NCBI RefSeq assembly: GCF_022682495.2
Contig: NC_071391.1
Location: 81,371,161 to 81,435,160 of the forward strand
Reading direction: 5' to 3'
From: Desmodus rotundus
Lineage: Eukaryota; Chordata; Mammalia; Chiroptera; Phyllostomidae
DNA: 64,000 nt
This document shows positions 1 through 9,341 of this stretch, one piece after another (within the stretch, counting starts at the first letter, position 1; each line of letters starts with the position of its first letter). The notes below the pieces were generated by a model, which was not told the DNA's origin, ran no database searches, and saw only the letters and a program-made list of their open reading frames with translations. A program made the translations under genes and the position numbers.

Positions 1-565
1 GGCCACCATTAGTAAGCACATTCCCAACATTTGAATGCAAGCCCTGAACTCACTGCTTCCAGTAACAATTTGTTTCAGATTATTTTGCTAGTGGAGTAGC
101 CTTTGTGATAGGTGCTCTGACACCTCAGAAGGCAAATTCCAAACTCTTCTGGAAACTATTTTGTAAAAGAGAAACAGTCATAAGGAAGGATTACCAAGGG
201 GAATTTTGGAAGCTGTCCACCCAATTAGGCAACTTTTCTTCTCCAAGGACCTATAACTTGTGCTTGCAGTTTCACTATTTATATGGACACAGACCTTGAA
301 CTCTAACATTTTTAAAAGAAATTAACCTGTACCAGAAATATGGGATCATTGACAGCCACACTGGTCTCCTTGGAAAGCAAAAATACTCTCATAAAAAGAC
401 AAGGGACTTACCCCTTAACCATACTGCCAGTCACTTCTGATAAGTAAGGTTTACAAATGGATAGGAAAACATAAGAATTGTTTTAAATTTAGGAGATAAA
501 GGAGGACAAGGTATTGGAGAAGGAAAAAGGATTAGGAGGACATGGAGAAAAGAGAAGAAGGAGGC
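1..565. other. Unassigned sequence, no gene seen
   Basis: Ordinary AT-rich sequence upstream of the first L1 insertion. No convincing open frame, splice pattern or recognisable repeat. The stretch 490-565 is purine-rich. Confidence 0.5.
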
Positions 566-1699
566 TTCTTTTTCCTTTCTTTTCTTTTCTTTTCTTTTTA
601 ATTATTTTTATTTTTTAATTTTAATTTTTATTTTTATTCAATTACAGTTGTGTGCCATTTCTCCCCATCCCTCCACCCCACCCTGGCTGAACCCCCCTAC
701 CTCCCCCACCTCCACCCTCCCCCTTGGTTTTGTCCATGTGTCCTTTGTAGTAGTTCCTGAAAATCCTTCTCCCCATCGTCCCCTCCCCCTTCCCCTGTGG
801 CTATTGTTAGATTGTTCTTAACTTCAATGTCTCTGGTTATATTTTATTTGCTTTTTTCTTCTGTTGATTATGTTCCAATTATGGGTGAGATCATATGGTA
901 TTTGTCTGTCACCTCCTGGCTTATTTCACTCAGCATAATGCTCTCCAGTTCCATCCATGCTCTTGCAAAGGGTAGGGGCTCCTTCTTTCTCTCTGTTGCG
1001 TAGAATTCCATTGTGTGAATGTACCATAGTTTTGTGATCCACTCATTTGCTGACGGGCATTTAGGTTGCTCCCAGTACTTGGCTATTGTAAATTGTGCTG
1101 CCATGAACATTGGGGTGCATAGCTTCTTTTGGATTGATGTTTCAGGGCTCTTAACAAGGGACATAAAGGAAATAATAATCAAATGGGACCTCATCAAATT
1201 AAAAAGCTTCTGCATGGCTAAGGAAAACAGCATTAAAATGAAAAGAGAACCAACTATTTGGGAAAACATATTTGCCAATGATACCTTAGACAAGGGTCTG
1301 ATCTCCAAAATATATATAAAGAACTCACACAACTCCACTCCAGGAAGACAAAAAACCCAATTAAAAAATGGGCAAAAGAGTTGAACAGACACTTCTCCAA
1401 GGAGGACATACAGAGGGCCCGGAGACATATGAAGAGATGCTCAGCATCACTAGCCATCAGAGAGATGCAAATTAAAACCACAATGAGGTACCATCTCACA
1501 CCAGTCAGAGTGGCCAACATAAACAAATCAACAAACAAATGTTGGAGAGGATGTGGAGAAAAGGGAACCCTAGTGCACTGTTGGTGGGAATGCAGACTGG
1601 TGAGGCCACTGTGGAAAACAGTATGGAATTTCCTCAGAAAACTAAAAATGGAACTGCGTTTTGACCCAGCAATTCCATTGTAGGGATTATACCCTAACA
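566..1699 (-). mobile_element. 5'-inverted (twin-primed) L1 insertion
   Basis: Positions about 600-1155 are the reverse complement of an L1 3' UTR and ORF2 C-terminus, matching the full-length copy at 9.08-9.63 kb. From about 1156 the orientation flips: 1156-1699 reads in ORF2 sense on the plus strand, from the region encoding [16 protein letters not shown] through the cysteine-rich [19 protein letters not shown] segment. The two arms meet at the same ORF2 point (the TTATACCCTAA region), the signature of twin priming. The T/C-rich stretch 569-600 is the antisense A-tail expanded into a short (CTTTT)n microsatellite. I could not find a clear TSD. Both arms carry stops and no product is expected. 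Confidence 0.85.
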
Positions 1700-1769
1700 A
1701 TGGCTATTTTAAATCACATCTGGCATTGCCATTAGTTATATGAAAAGAACAGAGGTTTTAAAAGTGAAA

Positions 1770-1912
1770 GAGTTGAATTCAAATTTTGGCTTCATTGTTT
1801 TTCAACTTGAATGAGTTTGGGCTTGTTACTTAACATCTTTGGACCTCAGTTTCCTCATCTGTAAAATGAGGTTAACAGCACCTACCTTGCAATACTCAGC
1901 AGGATTCAAAAT
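1770..1912 (+). repeat. MIR SINE fragment
   Basis: Contains the recognisable MIR core: a 'TTACTTAACATCTTTGGACC' block followed by CTCAGTTTCCTCATCTGTAA and then ATGAGGTTAACAG. MIRs are ancient tRNA-derived SINEs common to mammals. Confidence 0.8.
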
Positions 1913-1925
1913 AAAGTGTATTCAG

Positions 1926-3000
1926 GTTCTTGCACATTACAGGTCCTATAATATAGTATCCTGCCCAAGGACATACCCTTGGTCTTTCTTATGACTGATT
2001 AACCTGGAATGTACTAAGGCTGATAGCCATGTTCTTAAGAGATTTAATGGTCTTGATGGAAGCTAGAGGGTAAGACCACACCCTTGTGATTGGGGGTGGA
2101 ACTATCCCTGAGTGAACTGAGCATCACAACTGACATCTTGTCTTGGATAAGGTCAAAGTCAATCCTGGGACAGGAAACCAAGACAGTGGAGGTGGGCCAT
2201 GATTGCAAGGGGATACTTTTTCCTCCATAGAGTAAATGATGGTTGGTCTTGGGCTTTTCTTAGGGAGACATGCTGTAGTACATTCTTCCTGAAGAGAAGA
2301 AAGATGCTCCCTTCCAGAGGGTGGCCATCTGGGAGCAAGTCAGGAAGACCTCCCAGGATCTTCTAGTCTTAGCAGTTCTAAACATCACACATCAGTTAGT
2401 CTGTTTTTTTCTTTTTTCCTTATGCCATCTCTGACTTTCAGTAGGGCTTTTCAAAGAGCTATAGCCTACTCTCCACCATCCTTGAAAGGAATGAACCTAA
2501 GGGAAGAATTCAGGGATACAGGGAAGAATAACTAAAGACAAAGAGAAGTCTATCTCCAGGTACAGAAGGGGGGCAGATAAATGTTCATAGAAGGACTGGG
2601 GCAGCATTCTAGGGCCTGCACTGCAAATGACAAGGAGGGAGGACTATGGAAAACATGTTTGCCTTCTCCATGCAGCCTTTAAAAGTAGGCAGGACATTCT
2701 GATAAATGTTGAACTTTGTGTAGCCAAGTGGGTCATTTAAAAAGAAGTATACACTTTTTAAAATAAATATGGTTCCCAATCATTGTTTGCTCCAGTTTAG
2801 AATCAAGATTTAGCTAATTATTTTTCAGCAAAAAATTTTTATTGAAATTTTATTGTTACTGGCTTTTAATGTAAGAAACTTCCTGCCATGGTGGTCAGCT
2901 TCTCATAAGGATTATAAAAGAGCACACAAGGATCCCCACTTGTTTCAGAAAATGACTGACTACAGAAAACCTTTTGCCCAACACTGAACACCATTTCATT
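1926..3000. other. Unassigned sequence, no gene seen
   Basis: No recognised gene or repeat. Frames are short and closed. The sequence turns AT-rich after 2700. Confidence 0.45.
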
Positions 3001-3003
3001 TTT

Positions 3004-3160
3004 TTTTTACTTAAACTACAGAAATTTATTTTCCCATAGTTCTGAAGTCCAAGATCAAGGTGTCTGCAGTTTTGGTTCTGGGGGGAATGTGGGAGGGAGG
3101 GGGTGGGCAGGATGGAGTGGAGTGAGGCAGGGGTGGGGGAATGGGACAACAGCATTTCAT
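3004..3160 (+). repeat. Ancient repeat joined to a HAL1 3'-UTR-like snippet
   Basis: Positions 3004-3078 contain the widespread mammalian repeat text around 'CAGAAATTTATTTTC...AGTTCTGAAGTCCAAGATCAAGG'; I do not assign its family. It is followed directly (about 3079-3135) by a G-rich block, GAATGTGGGAGGGAGGGG then GGGCAGGATGGAGTGGAGTG, which nearly matches the 3' UTR of the HAL1-type element at 59941-59981. The snippet lacks that element's polyA end. Confidence 0.5.
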
Positions 3161-5095
3161 TTTTTCAATTGTCTCCAGACTGCTTGCTTGCCCTTCACAG
3201 CTAACCAAGGACTGTTGAATATACCCAAAGACCAATTAAAAAATCTTCCCAGCTTCCATATCCCACCTTCACAGAAGACCTGGCAATCAGAATCTTGCCT
3301 CAGTATTTATTTTTATTCTATAAAGCTTACTCTTTCCTAACACCTTGGAATCCTGCTTAAATGAAAGTGATAGCAGAAAGGTTCCTTTGCTGCTAGTCTT
3401 TGAATAAATGGCCCATGTTAACTTTGTCTCAGATTTAGTTTATCTTTGCAAACAGAAAGGCATACCCCCCCCCCCAAAAAATATGGCATTTACCAAATGA
3501 TAAATTTGAAGGAGAGACCTTAGAGAAGTAAAGGGTTTCCATTTTTTGTAGTTTTCTGGTTAGAAAGGAGCCCAGAGGAAGAGGAGAAGGGAGAGGGAAT
3601 AGAGGCACTTATGAAAATGAGGCCTGGACCCCAAAGGAAGTTGCATGCCTTTTACCTCTTCTTCCTGCTACATTTATATGTGCCTTTAAGGGAGAGTCAG
3701 GTGAGCCTCCCTGCAGGTAACCAGACAAGAGGTTCCAATAATAGTTCAATAGTAGCAAAGGTAAAAAGAAAAATGTATAGGGAGAGAGGATGTCTGTGGT
3801 CCTCATGGGTATAGTAAAAACAAACTTCATGGCTGAATATAATTTTTAAAAAATAAAATACGTGCACTAGATTAAGACATTAAATCAAACCAAATAAGTA
3901 TTAAACATCTACTATATTCATGGTCCAATATATAACTGATATTAAACACCATGTGATGGAACTTTAATTCAATTCAAGTGACTCTGGCTTCCTGGGAAGT
4001 TCTTACCAATGCATCCAGACTCTGAGTTTGAACTTTTCACAGAACCCAGTGAACAGCACATCACGACAGGATATGGGATTCTAAGATGCCCTCTGAGCTA
4101 GAGCTGGAAGGCTTCATCTAACATGACTGGGTGTCCTAATTTATAAAGATGTTTGAGTTCTATTTTCTCCAAAAACAATGAGCACTTGTTGACTTTATTT
4201 AACTTTAGGTAGGATATCATATACCATTCCTCGTCTAACTAAATCATTTCCAGGCCTCAGAAAAGTGTTGGTACAAATGAATTTACATCAACACTAATGT
4301 CCAAATCCTGATTGCTTCTAGCTCTCACTGCAGGATGTAGGAACTTCACACTCTCTCTCCTTCAGTCTTTCTAGTATTCCCAAGTTCTCAGGGTTATAGT
4401 CAGCTCTGTTGCTGATACCCTTCATGAGGACACACTCTCTCAGAAATAGCTTCCTTGGGTGCTCACTGGTCTGGGCTGTCAGAACAGCAAGTGGCCCTCT
4501 GGTGAATGACTCAGTGGTTATGGTGGCCAGGGAGGAGAGCTGGACTTCTCATTCCTGAAGTGCTCACCTCAACCGGAAACCTTCCTGCTTTAGTCCAGGC
4601 ACCCACGGCTTTCAAAAAAGCAGATCCTCTGTCTTTAGTCTGGAATGCGTCACTCCTCAAGACCAATCCTGGACCTCAGGATTGAGGTTTTGGACCTCAG
4701 AGGTCCAAAGAGAACAGAACCAAACACCCATCCCTTACTTCTTTTTCTTTGACTCATCCTCCTGCAGACAACCCCCTCACTTTCTTCAGAAAAACCTATC
4801 TATTATAGATCCAGAGAGGTCACCAACTAGTGTTTTCTTAAACAGCCATACTGATTCCCAGCTTGACCTATCTGGGGACACACAAGATGCTAATAATTCG
4901 GACGGAACCTCCAAACTTCAGCATGCACAAGAGTGGATTTTAATCAACATACTTGACTCAGTCAGATCCACAGTGCATGGACCTGTGAGGGTAGCAGATG
5001 ATCTGTGAGAGTTATGAGTGTCATGCATGGGTTGGTGCGGGCTTCCAAACTGCTGCCTGAATTCTCTGGGAGAGGTTGTGGAGCAACATAGCACC
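3160..5095. other. Unassigned sequence, no gene seen
   Basis: No recognisable repeat or gene. A short homopolymer C tract lies at about 3466-3474. The open stretch at 4682-5008 has no recognisable domain and looks like chance. Confidence 0.4.
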
Positions 5096-5215
5096 TTCCT
5101 TTGGAGTGAAATATCCCTCTAACCTCCTGATCTCTGTCCAGAAAGCCTTCCCTGATCCTACTACCTGGATGTAACCTCTTTCTATTTCAACTCATCATAA
5201 GTCACACCTTTTGTT
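5095..5215 (+). repeat. Possible L2 fragment
   Basis: Text such as 'CCAGAAAGCCTTCCCTGATC' resembles the L2 3' region encoding the usual AFPDP-type motif. It is short and diverged. Confidence 0.35.
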
Positions 5216-5711
5216 ACAGGACAGAAAGAGTGTGTCCACCTGGCCCCAGCAGAGGCAAACATTAGACACTGAGAATTGCAGTGGAGAAAGATTGGCTAAT
5301 TTATTATGAATAGCACCACCCAGGAGAATGAGAAGCTAATACTTAAAAGCCTGAACTCTCTGCTCCAGGGTTCAGATGGGTTTTTAAGGTGCTGGGGGAA
5401 CAGGTAGGGAAATCTCTGGTGGAGCAAGTTTTATTTGGAGGAGCTTGAAGCTTGGCCATTTATGGTAAGGGGAGTCAGCACTGAATCTTCCTGGACAATG
5501 GACTTTTCGCTTCTGAAAGTGTTCTAGTGTTCAAGTTCTAGTTATGCCCTGGTCCTTTGGTTCTGTGTGCAGTTGGAGATCAAAGTTCTCTCCTCTGCAC
5601 ATGCTTTGGCTGCATGACTTGCAGATCTGGTTTGTTGTCTCATAAAAGCAACTCACTATCTCCTTAAACAGATTGGGCCATTTTGAGCTGGTTTTGCAGT
5701 TACAAATACTC
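5215..5711. repeat. Possible old LTR-like block, unassigned
   Basis: Begins TGTTACAGGACAG next to the L2-like fragment and ends near the L1 at 5727. Base composition and an antisense polyA-like TTTATTATG suggest an LTR, but I recognise no family and see no clear TSD. It may equally be unique sequence. Confidence 0.2.
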
Positions 5712-5726
5712 TGCTTCAGGATTTTT
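5712..5726. repeat. TSD of the 5.7-kb L1, left copy
   Basis: TGCTTCAGGATTTTT, identical to 6033-6047. The run TTTTT next to the antisense A-tail fits an L1 endonuclease nick site. Confidence 0.9.
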
Positions 5727-6032
5727 TTAACTTTAAAAAAAAAATTTTATTGTTATTCAGTTACAGTTGTCTGCATTTTCTCCCCACGCCTCCACCCTCC
5801 CCCTTGATTTTGTCCATGTGCCCTTTGTAGTAGTTCCTATAAACCCCTCTCCCCACCATCCCCTCCCCACTTCCCTCTGGCTATTGTTAGATTGTTCTTA
5901 ACTTCAATGTCTCTGGTTATATTTTGTTTGCTTTTTTCTTTTGTTGATTATGTTCCAGTTAAGATCTATGCTCCAGGTGAGATCATATGGTATTTGTCCC
6001 TCCGGAATTCTACGCAACAGAGAGAAAGAAGG
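5727..6032 (-). mobile_element. Short L1 insertion with 30-bp 5' inversion
   Basis: Minus-strand L1 3' end from about 5730 to 6002, followed by about 30 bp (6003-6032, GGAATTCTACGCAACAGAG...) in the opposite orientation, so a very small twin-priming inversion. It is flanked by a perfect 15-bp TSD, TGCTTCAGGATTTTT (5712-5726 and 6033-6047). Relative to the full-length copy it has an insertion of about a dozen bases near 5962-5975, beside the GTTCCAGTTAA block. It is far too short to encode anything. Confidence 0.92.
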
Positions 6033-6047
6033 TGCTTCAGGATTTTT
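6033..6047. repeat. TSD of the 5.7-kb L1, right copy
   Basis: TGCTTCAGGATTTTT, identical to 5712-5726. Confidence 0.9.
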
Positions 6048-6820
6048 ATAAACAACCTCTAAATGTATTCCATTTGATTATGTAATTTTTAGAGCAGAAA
6101 TCTGTTCCCTGGCTCAGGGCTTTGCATATGGCAAATATTGAATAGTACTTTTCATTTGAATTAAATTCTGTTGAGTTGTTTTGTGCCCGTTTGTGGCCAA
6201 CTCTTCTGGGAATGTGACTGGAGAAATGGAGTTCATTTTATAGAGCAGCATCCATCCCTCCCACCCAACACCTCCATGTCACCCTGGCTGGGCCCTGCAG
6301 CAAAAGCCAGTGTAAATTTGCCCTCACCCTCTAGACCAGCTCTCAGTTCTTCTGGATAAAGACCAGTGCTCATTCTCCTGTTCTGCTGTGTTCTGGAAAT
6401 GCTTTTAACCTCCCACTACAACTTTGGCTGTACTTACAAGCCCTTCCCACTGGGGGCCCTTCCCTCCACCCACCCTTGTCTCACAGGGATGGAGCTACTC
6501 ACAGGACCTTTCTGAAGGAAAAGAAAAATTAAAAAAGACAACTGGTTTTCTGAAGGAAAAATGAGAAATGTCCAAGTAAATCAACAGAGGCTCTCAAGTT
6601 AGCAAATACCTCATGTTATTTTTAGAATTACAATACCTAGTTAGGTGAAGCAGGAAAGGGTAAGTTGTCCCATCACTTTTGGAGGGCAGCTTGGCTAAGC
6701 ATCAAGCACATTTCAAATGTTCATATTCTTTAATTTGGCAATTTTAATTAGAGTACATTTCCTGCAATTCACAGAAAAAAAGGAAGAAATACAGAAAGAA
6801 GGAAAAATCTTAAAGGTCAT
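6048..6820. other. Unassigned sequence, no gene seen
   Basis: Short closed frames only. I see no repeat I can name. Confidence 0.4.
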
Positions 6821-6829
6821 TCAACTTTA

Positions 6830-7325
6830 CTTGTAATGAAGAAAATGAAAATCAAAACACCAAGATTTTTTTTGCCACCAGACTGATAAAAATGTCAAAG
6901 TTTGATCAAGTGGTAATATATGGGGATATGGCCTCTTTTACATATTGCTTGGTTGAATGTGAATTGGCTCAACATTTTAGGAAAATCCCTGGCACTATAT
7001 ATTAAAATTTAAAATATACATCCTTTTTGAGCCAGTAATTCGAATTATGGAAACTATCCTAAAGAAATTAAACCATCAACATATAAAGGCACATGTGAAT
7101 ATTTAATGCACCATCCATAGTAACTCCCAAAATCTATAAGCATGCATATCAATTTATAGGAAATTACTTAATAAATTGTTATATATCCATATTATAGAAT
7201 ATTATACAGTTATTTTTAAAATAATTAATATATATTTTTTGCTCTGGAAAGTTGCTTGAGATTAAGTGAAAAGAATAATTTCAGAGGTATATTTGTGATG
7301 ACTCCATTTTTATTAAAATAAATGT
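6830..7325 (+). repeat. Ancient L1M-type ORF2 3' end
   Basis: Heavily diverged but recognisable order of L1 3'-terminal phrases: 'GAGCCAGTAATTCGAATTATGG', 'CTATCCTAAAGAAATTA', 'AATATTATACAGTTATTTTTAAAAT' and 'TTAAGTGAAAAGAA'. This is the pattern of old mammalian L1M families in plus orientation. Confidence 0.6.
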
Positions 7326-7509
7326 AGTCAATTATTTATTCTTTTAACAAATATTTTTAAGGCCTACCTAGCTCTGTGTCAGGCACTGGAAATATGGTGG
7401 TGAAAAACACATGATTCATGCTTTTGTGTGTGCTATTTTGGCATAGAAAATGCATAGAATAGAAATATACTTCAATCATAGAAGGGAGGAAAAAGAGCAC
7501 TTTTTTTGC

Positions 7510-7775
7510 ATGATCCTGTCCAATTTTCCTAACACCATTTATTGAACAGATTGTTTTTACTCCATTATATGTTCTTGCCTCCTTTGTCTAATATCGATTG
7601 ACCCTGAAGGCTTGGGTTGATTTCTGGCCTCTCTGTTCTGTTCCATTGACCTACATGGCTGTTTTTGTACCAGTAACAGGCTGTTTTGATTACAATGGCT
7701 TTGTAGTATAGTTTGATATCCAGTATTGTGATCCCTCCAACTTTGTTCTTCTTTCTCAAGACAAAGAACATATGT
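7510..7775 (-). repeat. L1 ORF2 fragment without 3' end
   Basis: Reverse-strand translation contains [20 protein letters not shown] then [13 protein letters not shown], matching the ORF2 region after the RT domain (about residues 865-935 of the intact copy). Both ends are lost, and 7776-7870 beyond it is not L1-like. It is more diverged than the young L1s in this window. Confidence 0.8.
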
Positions 7776-8059
7776 GCATAGCCATGGACACACACAGTGG
7801 TGTGGTGAAGGCCAGGGGAGGAAGAGGCTGGGGCTGGATGAGGTGTAGATTTTTCTTTTATATCCATGTATTGCTCAAATTGTTTCTATGAACTTATTCC
7901 ACTTTTGTAATTAAATTAAAAAATTCACACACACAAATAAAAAATTTATCCTATTGAAATAAACAGAGAAGCCCCTGGGGATTTATATATAAAGAGATGT
8001 CGTCATGCAGTAGCTTTGAGTTTGGCTTTGGAGTACACTTTGGAGTAAAGTCACACAGA

Positions 8060-8255
8060 CTTTAGTCTAGTTCCATCTCTGACTAGCTGTGTAATCCTGA
8101 GTAAGTCATTTGACTTCTCTGTGTCTGTTTCCTTCTCAGTAAAATAGACATCATAATAATATTCAACTTGAAAGGTGATTCTGAGGATTAAAAGAAATGA
8201 TGTATATAAAGCAACTGGCCTAGTGTATGACATAAATAACAAATGGTAGCTATAA
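8060..8255 (+). repeat. MIR SINE
   Basis: Nearly full MIR core: 'CTAGCTGTGTAATCCTGAG', 'GTTTCCTTCTCAGTAAAAT', 'GATTCTGAGGATTAAAAG' and a trailing region resembling 'GGCCTAGTGTATGACATAAA'. Confidence 0.85.
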
Positions 8256-8264
8256 AAGCAATGT

Positions 8265-8450
8265 TTATCCTAGTATTCTTTAAAATTGCAAACAACTGCT
8301 TAACTGCACAATTGCTGTGTAAATAATGGAAATTCATATGATGGAATATTATAGTGTCATTAAAATTATAATTTCAAAGAATTTTTCATGAAATGAGAAA
8401 ATTCAATGTCATAGGGAGCACAGACCTATATATCCACTTTAATTCCCATA
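8265..8450 (+). repeat. Diverged L1M-type fragment
   Basis: 'GATGGAATATTATAGTGTCATTAAAATTATA' type wording resembles the end of old L1 ORF2 and its 3' UTR (the HTMEYYAAI-equivalent region). The fragment is weak and old. Confidence 0.4.
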
Positions 8451-8835
8451 CTGATAACACTGGAAGAAAATGTCTAGAACTTCCCCTTACCTGGTTTTCA
8501 AATGACTAACAATAAAGTCTCTTTAATCAAAAAGGACCTATGTGCTTGCCTCTAAACTTAGAAGATGGGAAAGGAATGATTGCTTAATTTCCATTCTTCT
8601 TCATTTTGTTGAGGTGGAGGATCCCAGGTGATCATGGGAATTGTGGCACTGCTAAATTGTGAAGGAAGGCAGACTGAATCTCTGCAGAGAGAGGCCAACC
8701 TAGGGTAGGGGGTAGAGGGGGCTGGCAAAGAGGAGAAGGGCAGAAACTCAGAAGGTTTTACCTAAGAAGGTGGAGATCCTGGTTTAGGAATTGGAATTTT
8801 AGAGCTGGAATGGGATTCGGAGATCATCTAATTCC

Positions 8836-9050
8836 TTGCTTCTCAAGGTGTAGTTTGTGGATCACTCAGGAGCTAGTTTGATGGCTTTGGGGGTGGGAGA
8901 AGTGGGATTAGGGAGGGGAAAGAGTAGACAATGTTTTTTTATATAGCTCTGAATAACTTAACATATAAACTCTTACCCCAGATCTGCTAAATCAGAATCT
9001 GCATTTTAACAAGATTCCCAAGTGGTTCTTTTGCAAGTTGTACTTGAGAT
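8836..9050. repeat. MER5-like hAT-Charlie fragment
   Basis: 'CTTGCTTCTCAAGGTGTAG...GTGGATCA' at one end and 'AATCAGAATCTGCATTTTAAC' then 'AAGATTCCCAAGTGGTTC' near the other are typical of MER5-type non-autonomous hAT elements of placental mammals. The terminal repeats are degraded. Confidence 0.6.
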
Positions 9051-9058
9051 CAACAAAT

Positions 9059-9076
9059 GAAATTCCCATTATTTTT
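9059..9076. repeat. TSD of the full-length L1, 3'-side copy
   Basis: GAAATTCCCATTATTTTT, 18 bp, perfectly repeated at 15839-15856. On the plus strand the empty site reads TTTTT/AAAG, close to the L1 endonuclease consensus TTTT/AA. Confidence 0.95.
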
Positions 9077-9090
9077 TTTTTTAAATTTTT

Positions 9091-9096
9091 TTTATT
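9091..9096 (-). terminator. L1 polyadenylation signal
   Basis: AATAAA in L1 sense (TTTATT on the plus strand), immediately upstream of the A-rich tail. Other copies in the window have the same arrangement. Confidence 0.75.
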
Positions 9097-9341
9097 GTTA
9101 TGCAATTACAGTTGTATGCCTTTTCTCCCCATCCCTCTACCCCACCCCAGGTGAACCCACCTCCCTCCCCCCTCTCCACCCTCCCCCTTGGTTTTGTCCA
9201 TGTGTCCTTTATAGTAGTTCCTGTAATACCCTCTTCCCACTATCCCCGCCCCCACCCCCCACCCCCCGCCCTGGCTATTGTTAGATTGTTCTTAACTTCA
9301 ATGTCTCTGGTTATATTTTGTTTGCTTTTTTCTTCTATTGC
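9097..9341 (-). other. L1 3' UTR with polypurine G-rich tract
   Basis: In L1 sense, positions about 9280-9122 are a purine tract with many runs of three or more G. It is followed by the conserved 'CATACAACTGTAATTG' type terminus and the polyA signal. Guanine-rich tracts in the 3' UTR are a known property of mammalian L1s and can fold as G-quadruplexes. Folding here is inference. Confidence 0.75.

Noticed and set aside
4682..5008. 108-codon open frame as a possible gene
   Set aside because: No recognisable motif, no splice or promoter context, ordinary composition. A frame of this length is expected by chance in 64 kb on two strands.
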